A stretch of 50,240 nt of DNA from Ureibacillus sp. (lineage in GTDB: Bacteria; Bacillota; Bacilli; Bacillales_A; Planococcaceae), in assembly GCA_031178355.1 (NCBI GenBank), contig JAPSJC010000010.1, positions 1 through 50,240 on the forward strand, given 5' to 3'. The notes under the pieces were generated by a model. The model searched no databases. It worked only from the letters and a program-made list of their open reading frames with translations, and was not told the DNA's origin. Position numbers and translations under genes: made by a program. Below are positions 7,771 through 16,134 of the stretch, piece after piece. How positions within the stretch are numbered: position 1 is the first letter of the stretch; every line of letters begins with the position of its first letter.

Positions 7771-9159
7771 TTGATTGGGTTAAGCGCTCTTCATTGGATA
7801 TACGTCGTCTTTATTGTTTTAATTATTGGTTTTATGGTGAGACGTCGGGATACTACACTAATCAGTATTCTTGGGATATTTCTAATTGCAATTGTTGCAA
7901 CTGGGGATTTAACTGCTTCGGTTAGTGGTGTGTTTAAAAGCTTTGTGTTTGCCACGACAGAGTTATTGTCTACCATTCTCATCATTTGTATTATCGTTGC
8001 GATGAGTAAAGTTTTACAAAAAACTGGTATCAATGAAGTTATGGTTGCTCCCTTTACGAAAATTATTAAAACACCAACTTTAGCATACTGGACGATAGGT
8101 ATTTTAATGATGGTCATTTCTTGGTTTTTCTGGCCATCGCCAGCAGTTGCATTATTAGGTGCTGTTATGTTACCAGTAGCAATCCGCGCGGGACTTCCAG
8201 CGCTAGGAGTTGCAATGGCAATGAACTTGTTTGGTCATGGTATTGCATTATCAGGAGATTTTATTATTCAAGGGGCACCAAAACTTACAGCAGATGCTGC
8301 AGGCATACCTGTAACAGATGTAGTAACTGCAAGTATCCCACTCGTTATTACAATGGGAATAGTTACAACTGTAGTTGCATTTTTCTTATTACGACGTGAC
8401 ATGAAACGTGGGAATTTAGAAATGGTTGGAACTTTTGATGGTGAAAAAGAAGTAGAAACAGTAGATAATGCCTTATTATCTACAGGTCAAAAACGCTTTT
8501 TTGCGATTTTCATCCCAATTGCATTTGTCTTAGATGTAGTAGCCATGTCTGTATTCAAGCTATCTGGTGGCGATGCAACAGCAATTGTTGGAGGTACAGC
8601 CATAATCATACTACTGTTACTATCAATGTTTGCCCATAAAAATGCAGGGTTGGAGAAAACGACCAGTTATTTAATTGAAGGTTTTCAATTCGGATTTAAA
8701 GTATTTGGTCCCGTTATTCCTATCGCTGCCTTCTTCTACCTAGGTGACTCAGGGTACTTAACAATTATTGGTGATTTACCTGCTGGGTCACAAGGGATTG
8801 TTAATGATCTAGGAATTGCATTAGCATCCGTTGTACCATTAACGAAAGAAATAGCTGTCATTACATTAACTGGAGTAGGTGCTATTACAGGTTTAGACGG
8901 TTCTGGTTTCTCGGGTATCACACTTGCAGGATCTATAGCGAATCTATTTGGAACAGCCATTGAGTCTGGAACAGCAACGTTAACTGCAATGGGCCAAATT
9001 GCTGCTATCTGGGTTGGTGGAGGGACACTAGTGCCTTGGGCTTTAATTCCTGCAGCTGCAATTTGTAATGTCAGCCCATTTGAATTAGCACGTAAAAACT
9101 TTGTTCCTGTAGTAGTTGGTCTAGTTGTAACAACAATTGTAGCGATGTTCTTAATATAA
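7771..9159 (+). CDS. Polytopic permease of the ion-transporter / GntP-like type
   Basis: Predicted integral membrane protein of 462 residues with about 11-12 hydrophobic segments, a cytoplasmic loop near residue 215-245 (RRDMKRGNLEM to the acidic FDGEKEVET) and a second half rich in small residues (IASVVPLTKEIAV, GVGAITGLDGSG, GTAIESGTATL). The two-halves layout with Gly/Ser/Thr-rich hairpins resembles ion-transporter superfamily carriers (GntP, DcuC, CitMHS and others), but I cannot assign a family or substrate. Reading frame alone would begin at 7705; the TTG at 7771 has AGGAGG 8 nt upstream and fits a normal N-terminal helix, so it was chosen. The gene stands alone between a structured leader and a terminator, so it is probably controlled by substrate availability. 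Confidence 0.75.
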   Translation: MIGLSALHWIYVVFIVLIIGFMVRRRDTTLISILGIFLIAIVATGDLTASVSGVFKSFVFATTELLSTILIICIIVAMSKVLQKTGINEVMVAPFTKIIKTPTLAYWTIGILMMVISWFFWPSPAVALLGAVMLPVAIRAGLPALGVAMAMNLFGHGIALSGDFIIQGAPKLTADAAGIPVTDVVTASIPLVITMGIVTTVVAFFLLRRDMKRGNLEMVGTFDGEKEVETVDNALLSTGQKRFFAIFIPIAFVLDVVAMSVFKLSGGDATAIVGGTAIIILLLLSMFAHKNAGLEKTTSYLIEGFQFGFKVFGPVIPIAAFFYLGDSGYLTIIGDLPAGSQGIVNDLGIALASVVPLTKEIAVITLTGVGAITGLDGSGFSGITLAGSIANLFGTAIESGTATLTAMGQIAAIWVGGGTLVPWALIPAAAICNVSPFELARKNFVPVVVGLVVTTIVAMFLI

Positions 9160-9172
9160 AATAATTTAATAA

Positions 9173-9208
9173 AAAATGCATGACGAATAACTCTTCGCCA
9201 TGCATTTT
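9173..9208. terminator. Bidirectional terminator between the permease and anti-sigma genes
   Basis: Stem AAAATGCATG/CATGCATTTT (9173-9182 and 9199-9208) with an inner CGAA/TTCG extension. A and T runs on either side let it serve both convergent genes. Confidence 0.82.
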
Positions 9209-9214
9209 ATTTTG

Positions 9215-10462
9215 TTAATCATAAAGAATGATTTCATTCGTTGATTTGAAATCATAAAAACCACTTTTGGAACCATTTGCATCGGAATATGTCACTGTTG
9301 CGATAGAGCCAATTAATTCAACTGATAAAAATGGTTTAATCCATTCTGGACCACTTAAGTTATGTGCAATATTGGTAGCCTTCATGAAACCATCTTCGAT
9401 TTTAACAATTGACCCTAATCCGTCATCTAAAATAATTTCATATCGCCCATCCTCGTCCAAATCAATTATTAGGTCCGCAATTGTATTGTTTGATTCGTAA
9501 TATTGGTAGTTTTCTTTTGTTTTACTATAGTAAAAGAATAATCTCTTTTCATTTGTTGAGTTGTTTCTAGCTTCTACAAAACCAATATTTAATGGGTTAC
9601 TTTCTGACTGTAAATTTAACTCAGATATAAAATATTGTGGATCTTCGCCAACATAATAGTCAAAATAAGGAATGTAATGATACTTCCCATCTTTTTCAAT
9701 GATAAAATAGATTGTCTCATCACGCTGATATATCGTTGCTACACCACCATCTGAAAGTATAATTGGTTCGGAAATTGGTTTTAATTCTATACTTAGTGGC
9801 GTTAATTGTATTTCTGTTTCTCCAACATCACTGTAATTTAATCCAATTGTTTTCGGTAGCTCAAATGGTTCATATGGTTGCCATTTAGACTCAATGTAAT
9901 CGCCGACATAGACAGTTTCGTCAAAATCATTTGTTAATTGAATTATATGCATATACGATTGTCCGTCAACAATATTTTTATGAGTTAAATAGACAACATA
10001 CCCATGATGAGACATTGGGAAAACCTTTAATAACTGAATGGATTTAAAATCTACGTTTTTATATCTTTCAAAAATTACATCGTAATAATTACTTTGTTGA
10101 CCGAAGACCATTGTTTTTACCTTTTCATAGTCTTTCAATTCATGGGCTCGTAAATAATTAATAAGGATTTCTGCCGCTTCTTCGTCTTCAATAAAGTTAT
10201 AGAATTGTTTTGTATCAATTTGACCTACTGGCATTTCTTCACTATTTTCTTCTGCAATCTGTTTTTCGGGGTCTTTATTAAATTCAAAGAAAACTAAGAA
10301 CATTGCAATACAAGCAATGACAGCTGTCGCTAGAATTGGAGGAAGATTGTTTTTCTTTTTCGGCTTTTTCGGTAACATCATTTTATGAACTAATTCATCT
10401 GTGAGCCATTTTTCCTCACCAATTGCTTCATCGATTCCTTTTTTAATTTGAGAATCTTTCAT
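9215..10462 (-). CDS. Probable membrane-anchored anti-sigma factor partner of the ECF sigma
   Basis: A 415-residue protein whose gene overlaps the end of the ECF sigma gene by 20 bp. It has a short cytoplasmic N-terminus (about 1-40), one membrane helix (about 40-60, ILATAVIACIAMFLVFF) and a roughly 350-residue extracytoplasmic domain with no motif that I recognise. This topology and the overlap with a sigma gene are typical of anti-sigma factors that hold the sigma at the membrane until a signal is sensed outside. No zinc-binding HxxxCxxC is present, so if it is an anti-sigma it is not of the ZAS type. The frame opens at a TTG at 10480, but the ATG at 10462 has AAGGGAG 8 nt upstream. The function is inferred from context only. 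Confidence 0.7.
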   Translation of the reverse strand: MKDSQIKKGIDEAIGEEKWLTDELVHKMMLPKKPKKKNNLPPILATAVIACIAMFLVFFEFNKDPEKQIAEENSEEMPVGQIDTKQFYNFIEDEEAAEILINYLRAHELKDYEKVKTMVFGQQSNYYDVIFERYKNVDFKSIQLLKVFPMSHHGYVVYLTHKNIVDGQSYMHIIQLTNDFDETVYVGDYIESKWQPYEPFELPKTIGLNYSDVGETEIQLTPLSIELKPISEPIILSDGGVATIYQRDETIYFIIEKDGKYHYIPYFDYYVGEDPQYFISELNLQSESNPLNIGFVEARNNSTNEKRLFFYYSKTKENYQYYESNNTIADLIIDLDEDGRYEIILDDGLGSIVKIEDGFMKATNIAHNLSGPEWIKPFLSVELIGSIATVTYSDANGSKSGFYDFKSTNEIILYD

Positions 10463-10967
10463 GGAGGTCACTCCCTTCAAGCATAAGCTTTAGTTTTTCT
10501 CTACCTCTTTTTAACCTAGTTTTTACAGTATTGATTGAAAGTTCTAGTAGTATCGCAATCTCTTCAATTTTCAATTCCTTATAATAATAAAGAACAATGA
10601 CTTCCCGATATTTAATGGGAAGCTTAAGAACTGTTTCTCCTATTGCTTTTTCTGTACTTTTTTCAATTACAATGTTTTCTGTTCTAGATTCACTTTTCAA
10701 CACTTCTTGCATTTTTTGAGTGTAAATAATTCGTTTATAAGTCCAACTCCGTAAATAATCATAACTACGGTTTATGGTCATTCGAAATAAATAGGTTTTA
10801 TAGTTTGAATCGCCTCTGAATTCTTCCCTTTTTTCATAGGCTTTTATTAAAACGTCTTGCACGATGTCTTCAGAAGTTTGCTTATTTTTTACGTATGTGA
10901 AAGCTAATCGCAATAACTCTTCACCATGGGTTCGAATAAAATCTTCAAAGCTTGTTTGATCAATCAA
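10443..10967 (-). CDS. ECF-type RNA polymerase sigma factor
   Basis: A 174-residue group IV sigma factor. Region 2 lies at about 8-75, with the core-binding and -10 recognition helix around SEDIVQDVLIKAYEKREEF and FRMTINRSYDYLRSW. Region 4 lies at about 115-165, with the helix-turn-helix IEEIAILLELSINTVKTRL that reads the -35. Region 1.1 and region 3 are absent, as in the family. It starts with TTG after a long GGAGGAGGAG ribosome site. The promoter ahead of it has the ECF form, so it probably drives its own gene together with the overlapping anti-sigma gene. The stimulus is unknown; sigma-M, -W, -X or -V-like envelope roles are possible but not shown. Confidence 0.93.
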   Translation of the reverse strand: MIDQTSFEDFIRTHGEELLRLAFTYVKNKQTSEDIVQDVLIKAYEKREEFRGDSNYKTYLFRMTINRSYDYLRSWTYKRIIYTQKMQEVLKSESRTENIVIEKSTEKAIGETVLKLPIKYREVIVLYYYKELKIEEIAILLELSINTVKTRLKRGREKLKLMLEGSDLHERFSN

Positions 10968-10997
10968 AAACTCCTCCTCCTTTTGAATTTTTTATTT

Positions 10998-11024
10998 GAC
11001 GGGGCTCTTTGGAAAAAAGTTTCA
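10998..11024 (-). promoter_or_regulatory. Putative autoregulatory ECF promoter
   Basis: On the minus strand TGAAAC (11019-11024) is followed after 17 bp by CGTC (10998-11001), matching the GAAAC...CGT(C/A) signature of Bacillus ECF sigma promoters (usual spacer 16-17). It lies about 30 bp before the sigma start. Confidence 0.65.
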
Positions 11025-11087
11025 TTTTTTTCCATTATGCATTTTAAATTCTTATCCATTATTTCAATTATGACAATAATTTCCAAT

Positions 11088-11131
11088 AAAAAAAGGATAT
11101 ATTCGCTTCTTATCGAAACGAATATATCCTT
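11088..11131 (-). terminator. Terminator of the thiolase gene
   Basis: 13-bp stem AAGGATATATTCG/CGAATATATCCTT (11093-11105 and 11119-11131) followed by T7 on the minus strand, 10 bp after the thiolase stop. Confidence 0.9.
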
Positions 11132-11140
11132 AGGCCGATG

Positions 11141-12319
11141 TTAATTTACATTTTCTAATAAAATCGCAATACCTTGCCCGCCACCTATACATAGTGCAGC
11201 AATTCCAAACTTTTTGTTTTGTAATTGTAATTCTTTAGCTAATGAATAAGTGATTCGAGCACCGCTTGCACCAACAGGATGGCCTAATGCAATCGCCCCA
11301 CCATTTACATTTACTTTTTCTTGATTTAATTGCAATTCTTTTATCACCGCAAGACTTTGAGCAGCAAAAGCTTCATTTAACTCAAATACATCAATATCTT
11401 GTATTGTAAGATTAGCTTTACTTAATACTTTCTGTATTGCTGGAACCGGACCTATACCCATAATGGTTGGATCTACCCCAGCTACAGCCCAGGCAATAAT
11501 GCGACTTAGTGGTTTCAAGTTATTTTCTTGCACCGCTTTTTCAGAAGCAATGACAACTGCAGCTGCTCCATCATTGATTCCACTAGCATTTCCAGCTGTT
11601 ACTGTTCCATCTTTAAGAAAAGCAGGTTTTAATGTACTCATTTTTTCTACGCTTATAGTACTACGAACATGCTCGTCTCTTTCAACTACCATTTCTTTCC
11701 CTTTTGCCCCTTTTACAGTAACTGGTACGATTTCTATTGCAAATCTTCCAGATTCAATTGCATGTGTTGCTTTCAAGTGGGATTGAACCGAAAATTCATC
11801 TTGCTCTTCTCTACTAATCTCATATTTTTTTGCAAGATTTTCAGCAGTTATCCCCATACCACACCCTATATATTCATCCGTTAATGTACCCCATAACATA
11901 TCATCAATTACTGGTGCTTTATTTGGATTACTAAATCGAGTACCTCTTAATACATGTGGAGCACGTGACATATTTTCCGTACCACCTGTTACAACAAGTT
12001 GGGCATCATCTAAAAGAATTGTCTGTGCTCCATTAATAATTGCTTGTAAACCTGAACCACATAATCGGTTTACTGTTAGTGCAGCTGATGTGATAGATAG
12101 TCCACTCTTCAACCCTATGTGACGTGCTAAATAGGCAGAGTTTTTATTCGTGTGAATGATGTTCCCGAAGATAATTTCATCAATTTGTGATGCGTCAACA
12201 CCACTACGTGATAATGCCTCTTTTGTAACAGCTACTCCTAAATCAACATCCTCAGTTTGTAAAAACGAGCCGCCAAATGATCCAAATGCAGTTCGACTTC
12301 CTTCAATAATATATACCAT
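11141..12319 (-). CDS. Thiolase, probable acetyl-CoA C-acetyltransferase
   Basis: A 392-residue cytoplasmic thiolase, the usual family length. The nucleophile Cys is in NRLCGSGLQA (about residue 88), the catalytic His in GHPVGASGAR, and the second Cys in CIGGGQG. It catalyses either condensation of two acetyl-CoA to acetoacetyl-CoA or the last thiolytic step of beta-oxidation; sequence by eye cannot separate these. The frame is open up to 12430, but the ATG at 12319 (MVYIIEGSRTAFG, a standard thiolase start) has AAAGGGG 7 nt upstream. It follows an MBL-fold hydrolase on the same strand, but a terminator separates them, so it is probably transcribed alone. No beta-oxidation partner genes adjoin. 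Confidence 0.93.
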   Translation of the reverse strand: MVYIIEGSRTAFGSFGGSFLQTEDVDLGVAVTKEALSRSGVDASQIDEIIFGNIIHTNKNSAYLARHIGLKSGLSITSAALTVNRLCGSGLQAIINGAQTILLDDAQLVVTGGTENMSRAPHVLRGTRFSNPNKAPVIDDMLWGTLTDEYIGCGMGITAENLAKKYEISREEQDEFSVQSHLKATHAIESGRFAIEIVPVTVKGAKGKEMVVERDEHVRSTISVEKMSTLKPAFLKDGTVTAGNASGINDGAAAVVIASEKAVQENNLKPLSRIIAWAVAGVDPTIMGIGPVPAIQKVLSKANLTIQDIDVFELNEAFAAQSLAVIKELQLNQEKVNVNGGAIALGHPVGASGARITYSLAKELQLQNKKFGIAALCIGGGQGIAILLENVN

Positions 12320-12430
12320 ACTGATTCCCCTTTCGTTAATTATCCCCATACCAACATATTCAAAAAATAAGAATACATGTCTTGTGTAAGTTATTCTTTG
12401 TAATAAATTCATCCCCTTTTTATGCGACAA

Positions 12431-12466
12431 ATTAAAACACAGGTTTCCCTTTGGAATACCTGTGTT
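12431..12466 (-). terminator. Terminator of the MBL-fold gene
   Basis: Stem AACACAGGT/ACCTGTGTT (12436-12444 and 12458-12466) followed on the minus strand by TTAATTT. Confidence 0.72.
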
Positions 12467-12479
12467 AGGTTTAGTCTTA

Positions 12480-13319
12480 CTAATTTAAATATTTCCCATA
12501 TCTTGGCTTTGCGATTTCGTCAAAATTCTTAGCTAATTTTTCTAACTGTTGCTTCAATTCAGTATCTTTTACTGGCATACCATGTCCTGTGACCGCGACA
12601 GTTGGATTTAAAAATGCCAACTTATGGACTGATTCTCTTGCCAATTCCCAATCTGTTGTGAAGTACCTTGGTGGTCCTGTTACCTCTTTATCTTGAACGA
12701 TTACTTTAAATAGGGAATCTTGCCTCACAGTTATAAAAGCATCACCAGCAATAAGTGCACGATCTTCTTCTCTGAAGAACGAAACGTGTCCAGGAGAATG
12801 CCCTGGTGTATGAATCCATTTCCATCCTTCTAATGTTGGAATAGTTCGATCACTTGGTAAAGCGTTTATATGCGATCCTAATTGGATAGGTTCATTTGGG
12901 AAATAGGGGGATATTCTTGCAACGAGACCACCTTCAACTAAAGGATCCGCTTCAGGATATTTTTTTTGACCTGTTAAGTAAGGTATCTCCATTTCGTGTG
13001 CATAGACAGGTACATTCCAATGGTTAATTAATTCAATGATTGCACCTACATGGTCAAAATGACCGTGTGTTAAAATAATAGCATTTGGTCTAGCATTTGG
13101 ACCAAACCGATTCTCTGCCTCTTCAATAATTTTTTGTGCTGATTTTGGCATACCAGCATCAATTAATGACCAACCATCTTTATTTCCTACAAAACAAACG
13201 TTTACTACTTGAATAGTATAAGCATACAAATCATAGGTTACCTCGTGTCCGACTCCACTTAAAATGGATGTAAATGGAATATATTTGTAATCATCACCGT
13301 AATTTAATTCTTCATTCAT
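12480..13319 (-). CDS. Metallo-beta-lactamase-fold hydrolase
   Basis: A 279-residue soluble protein with the full zinc-site set of the MBL superfamily: THGHFDHVG (HxHxDH), HTPGHSPGHVSFF, AGDAF and a late GHGMPV. The glyoxalase II-like layout suggests hydrolysis of a thioester, lactone or similar ester; the exact substrate is not evident. AAGGAGG lies 8 nt before the ATG. No cognate pathway gene adjoins. The upstream segment carries a separate terminator (13372-13406), so transcription probably starts between 13320 and 13370. Confidence 0.88.
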   Translation of the reverse strand: MNEELNYGDDYKYIPFTSILSGVGHEVTYDLYAYTIQVVNVCFVGNKDGWSLIDAGMPKSAQKIIEEAENRFGPNARPNAIILTHGHFDHVGAIIELINHWNVPVYAHEMEIPYLTGQKKYPEADPLVEGGLVARISPYFPNEPIQLGSHINALPSDRTIPTLEGWKWIHTPGHSPGHVSFFREEDRALIAGDAFITVRQDSLFKVIVQDKEVTGPPRYFTTDWELARESVHKLAFLNPTVAVTGHGMPVKDTELKQQLEKLAKNFDEIAKPRYGKYLN

Positions 13320-13371
13320 CTAAAAAACCTCCTTATTAACGTATTTTTTCTAATATGAACGTCTTTATACA

Positions 13372-13406
13372 ATAAAAAGAAAACTCGACCAAAAATGGTC
13401 GAGTTT
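13372..13406 (-). terminator. Orphan terminator downstream of a gene remnant
   Basis: Stem AAACTCGACCA/TGGTCGAGTTT (13381-13391 and 13396-13406) with T-rich tail on the minus strand. No intact minus-strand gene precedes it, only the frameshifted remnant at 13417-13544. Confidence 0.78.
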
Positions 13407-13416
13407 GCGAAATCAT

Positions 13417-13544
13417 TTATTTATCTGCAACGTGTGGATTTGTTTCATTTGCTGATGTTAGTAAATCTATTATTAACTGGCTTTTTCATCATGGTAAGAA
13501 AATTCACCATTAACTGTAGCTTTATTCCATAACACCGTAAAATC
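13417..13544 (-). pseudogene. Frameshifted 3' remnant of an unidentified gene
   Basis: On the minus strand one frame reads DFTVLWNKATVNGEFSYHDE then KA and stops. One base shifted, the next frame continues as LIIDLLTSANETNPHVADK and stops at 13417. Restoring one missing base near 13477 gives one continuous, protein-like C-terminus that ends just before an intrinsic terminator. No start codon or 5' part is visible upstream, so it is probably the decayed tail of a deleted gene. I do not recognise the family. Confidence 0.45.
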
Positions 13545-13664
13545 AATTCAGCGAAACGAATTTTTGGGATAATTCTTAATTATTTTGAAATGTCTAGAAT
13601 AAGAGGGTTGGCACTATTTATCTAGAATATATATTTAATTAATCCAAAAAGGAGAATAATCCTA

Positions 13665-13955
13665 ATGATTGATTTATCAGATATTCAATTTGCTTATTTT
13701 GTTATATTAATTAGCGGGTTAAGTTTAACTAAATTGATATTAAGTTTTTTTTTCAAACAGTACGAACATCACCTAGGGATTTTTTTTAATACTTCAATTA
13801 CAATAATGTTTTTCGCCTTTTCTATCATTGATGTAGAGTATTTGTATAATAGCCCTGTAGCAATTACTACATTGATCATTGTTCTCTCACTATATATATT
13901 TAGTGTTTTAAAAGATTACAAGAAAATTAAATTGCAAAAGCCAAAAGAAAAATAG
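13665..13955 (+). CDS. Small three-helix membrane protein, unknown
   Basis: A 96-residue predicted membrane protein with three hydrophobic segments (about 9-30, 40-57 and 64-84) and a basic tail (KDYKKIKLQKPKEK), which should lie in the cytoplasm. AAAGGAG precedes the ATG by 10 nt. No family is recognised. It is a lone gene on the plus strand between minus-strand genes, beside the gene remnant at 13417-13544. The AT-rich codons and isolated position fit a poorly conserved accessory gene. Confidence 0.65.
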   Translation: MIDLSDIQFAYFVILISGLSLTKLILSFFFKQYEHHLGIFFNTSITIMFFAFSIIDVEYLYNSPVAITTLIIVLSLYIFSVLKDYKKIKLQKPKEK

Positions 13956-14058
13956 TCTTCATTCTCTAGAGATGTGCGGATTATATTCCCTAGAAGTAAA
14001 CAGTTAGACGGCATCATGATTATTTTATTTCTTAGTAAGAAGGACGGGTAATCAAATA

Positions 14059-14095
14059 AAAAAACGAATGATCCATAGAATGGAGCATTCGTTTT
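14059..14095. terminator. Bidirectional terminator at the 3' end of metA
   Basis: Stem AAAACGAATG/CATTCGTTTT (14061-14070 and 14086-14095), extended by CCAT/ATGG inside the loop, with a T7 run on the minus strand and a shorter T tract on the plus strand. Confidence 0.85.
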
Positions 14096-14099
14096 CCTT

Positions 14100-15053
14100 T
14101 TATATATGATATTCGATTCGATCTTCTTGGCTTTCTTCCTCAGCATAGTGCCAATCATAAGGTGTTTCTTGGTAAACATAGTAGTTTAACCAGTTGTAAA
14201 ATAATAGATGAGAGTGCGCTCTCCAAGTGTTTTTAGGTGTTTGTGATGTGTCATTATTTGGGAAGTAGTTTACTGGTATTTCAACAGGTTCACCTTTTTC
14301 AACGTCACGATTATATTCGTCTGCTAAAGTGGTAGCATCATATTCTAAGTGCCCTGTAACCATAATATGTTTCGTATTTTTAGATTGTATAATAAATGCA
14401 CCTGCATCTTCAGAGTAGCTAAGTAAACGTAGTTCGGGATGATTACGAATTTCATCAAGTGGTACGTCTGTATGTCGAGAGTGTGGTGCCAGAAACTCGT
14501 CACTAAATCCACGCACTAAATCTACAGTTAAATCTGTAATGACATGCGAATAGATCCCAGAACATTTCTTAGGTAATTCATATTTTCCAATACCAAATAG
14601 GTGATATAACGCCGCTTGTGCACCCCAGCAAATGTACATACATGATGTAACATTCACTTTTGCCCACTCCATTATTTGAGTTATTTCATCCCAATAGTTT
14701 ACTTCTTCGAATTCCATACGTTCAACAGGTGCACCTGTAATAATCATGCCATCAAAACGGCGGTTTTTGATTTCATCGAAGGTTTTATAGAACAGTTCTA
14801 GATGAGATTTTGATACGTTTTTTGAAGCATATGTAGCTGTGTTTAAAAATGTTACGTTCGTTTGTAATGGTGTGTTCCCTAAAAGTCTTAGTAGTTGTAA
14901 TTCTGTTTTCTCTTTTTCAGGCATTAAATTAAACACTAAAATATTCAATGGACGTATTTCTTGTGTTCGTGCACGGTCCTCTTCCATGACGAAAATTTTC
15001 TCTTGTCGTAAAACCTCTCCAGCAGGTAGATTTTTCGGTATGTTGATAGGCAA
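14100..15053 (-). CDS. metA: Homoserine O-acyltransferase MetA (probably acetyl-CoA dependent)
   Basis: A 317-residue enzyme that acylates L-homoserine, the first committed step of methionine synthesis. Catalytic residues fall at the canonical numbers: Lys47 (NLMPEKEK), Cys142 (MYICWGAQ), His235 and Glu237 (TGHLEYDA). Residue 111 is Glu (GAPVE), where E. coli MetA has Gly. Published work on Bacillus cereus MetA links Glu111 to acetyl-CoA use, so the product here should be O-acetylhomoserine, the substrate expected for the MetI-like enzyme at 47837. Expression is under an S-box riboswitch just upstream. A bidirectional terminator follows. Confidence 0.96.
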   Translation of the reverse strand: MPINIPKNLPAGEVLRQEKIFVMEEDRARTQEIRPLNILVFNLMPEKEKTELQLLRLLGNTPLQTNVTFLNTATYASKNVSKSHLELFYKTFDEIKNRRFDGMIITGAPVERMEFEEVNYWDEITQIMEWAKVNVTSCMYICWGAQAALYHLFGIGKYELPKKCSGIYSHVITDLTVDLVRGFSDEFLAPHSRHTDVPLDEIRNHPELRLLSYSEDAGAFIIQSKNTKHIMVTGHLEYDATTLADEYNRDVEKGEPVEIPVNYFPNNDTSQTPKNTWRAHSHLLFYNWLNYYVYQETPYDWHYAEEESQEDRIEYHI

Positions 15054-15109
15054 TTTATTTCCCCCATTTCTTAATAACGCATTTCATCCTAGTATAAAAA
15101 ATACTACAT

Positions 15110-15273
15110 AAAAAAACCCCTCATTCCTGTAGAGAATGAGAGGTTACGTATACATAATCGCGCTCTCTTATCTCTCAAGACAGAACTTGTCTTGCCGGAA
15201 TTAGCACCTTTCTAACATTGTTAGAGGTTGCTGAAGCTTCACAGGGCCATTTCCCTCTGCTTCTCTTGATAAG
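15110..15273 (-). promoter_or_regulatory. S-box (SAM-I) riboswitch with intrinsic terminator controlling metA
   Basis: On the minus strand the aptamer runs from CTTATCAAGAGAAGC (from 15273) through GGGAAATGGCCC, CAGCAACC and AAGGTGCTAATTCC to GAGAGATAAG (to 15167), closing P1. It is followed by a terminator stem AACCTCTCATTC/GAATGAGGGGTT plus T7 (15110-15145). When SAM is bound the terminator should form and metA transcription stop. Confidence 0.96.
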
Positions 15274-15292
15274 ATTTGATGAAATTAAGGTA

Positions 15293-15321
15293 ATGTTAAC
15301 ATGAATGAAAAAATTTTGCAA
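15293..15321 (-). promoter_or_regulatory. Putative metA promoter
   Basis: TTGCAA (15316-15321) and TAACAT (15293-15298) with a 17-bp spacer place the transcription start about 12 nt before the riboswitch P1 stem, the expected geometry. Each hexamer matches consensus at four of six positions. Confidence 0.5.
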
Positions 15322-15335
15322 TACGTTTAGTACTA

Positions 15336-16112
15336 CTATTTTTCCTCTAATAGAATTTCCTTCCAACTCGAACCTTCATATTGTGTAATTTGGCTCTCAA
15401 TTTCTTTATCCCACTTATTTAATAAAGTATTCCATACTCTACATTGAAATACACTTACTTTTTCATTATAGATTATTATTTCAATACAGGGAATATCATT
15501 AATTTGTTCAAATTCGATTTGATCAATGTTAGAAATTTGCATTTCATCTTCATGATCGCTTTCTACATCTTCTTGTTCTTTTGTATCCATTAATCGAATC
15601 TCATTGATTATTACTTCATGAGATATACTAGGTTGCTCTTCATTTTTGTAGTAACGGTATATAGGTTCAGGAAAATCTTCATATTCCAATACTTCATCCA
15701 AGTCACCAGATAAAAAACTTTCATGTATAGAACTATACAGCATGTGTAACGTAGTCACTTCTTGATCTTCTTCATATACTCCGCTTTCTAACTGTTTCTT
15801 ACCCTTTTCTGTTATTTGGTAAACTTCTTCATGACGTTCAATAAGTTGCATTCTCTCCATTTTAGATAATAAATCTTGAACAAAGAGTTGTTCTACGAGT
15901 AGAATTTCGCTTATTTGGAGTGGACTTTTAAATCGAGCCTTTTGTATAGAAATTAAAAGCATTTTCATCAAGATATCCATTTTCCTACGTAAAACGGGCT
16001 TATAAGAAACTTGAACAGTATGAACAGGTAAACACCAAAAACTTGACTGGACACACTTTTCGTTAGGATTTAATTGTGAATTGAGTGTTTCCAGTAATGA
16101 TTGTAGTTTCAT
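15336..16112 (-). CDS. Winged-helix-containing protein paired with the SF1 helicase, unknown function
   Basis: A 258-residue protein, probably cytoplasmic. Residues about 40-115 look like a winged helix: a helical KMDILMKMLLISIQ segment, LQISEILLVEQLFVQDLLSKM as helix-turn-helix, then ERHEEVYQITEKGKKQL as the wing. A very acidic linker follows (about 160-205). The C-terminal 60 residues alternate beta strands and end in WDKEIESQITQYEGSSW; no domain is recognised. The start has TAGGAG 5 nt upstream. The gene begins 22 bp after the helicase stop, so the two are surely cotranscribed. No terminator follows; the next one downstream is that of the metA riboswitch. A DNA- or helicase-binding partner role is inferred, not shown. 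Confidence 0.7.
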   Translation of the reverse strand: MKLQSLLETLNSQLNPNEKCVQSSFWCLPVHTVQVSYKPVLRRKMDILMKMLLISIQKARFKSPLQISEILLVEQLFVQDLLSKMERMQLIERHEEVYQITEKGKKQLESGVYEEDQEVTTLHMLYSSIHESFLSGDLDEVLEYEDFPEPIYRYYKNEEQPSISHEVIINEIRLMDTKEQEDVESDHEDEMQISNIDQIEFEQINDIPCIEIIIYNEKVSVFQCRVWNTLLNKWDKEIESQITQYEGSSWKEILLEEK

Positions 16113-16134
16113 AATAACTCCTAATCGCTTTTTA

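Noticed and set aside
12320-12430. 37-residue N-terminal extension of the thiolase
   Set aside because: The extension start abuts a G run with no spacing, while ATG 12319 has a good ribosome site and gives the standard thiolase N-terminus.
15175-15366. Minus-strand open frame of 63 codons upstream of metA
   Set aside because: It lies wholly inside the S-box riboswitch and its promoter; it has no ribosome site.
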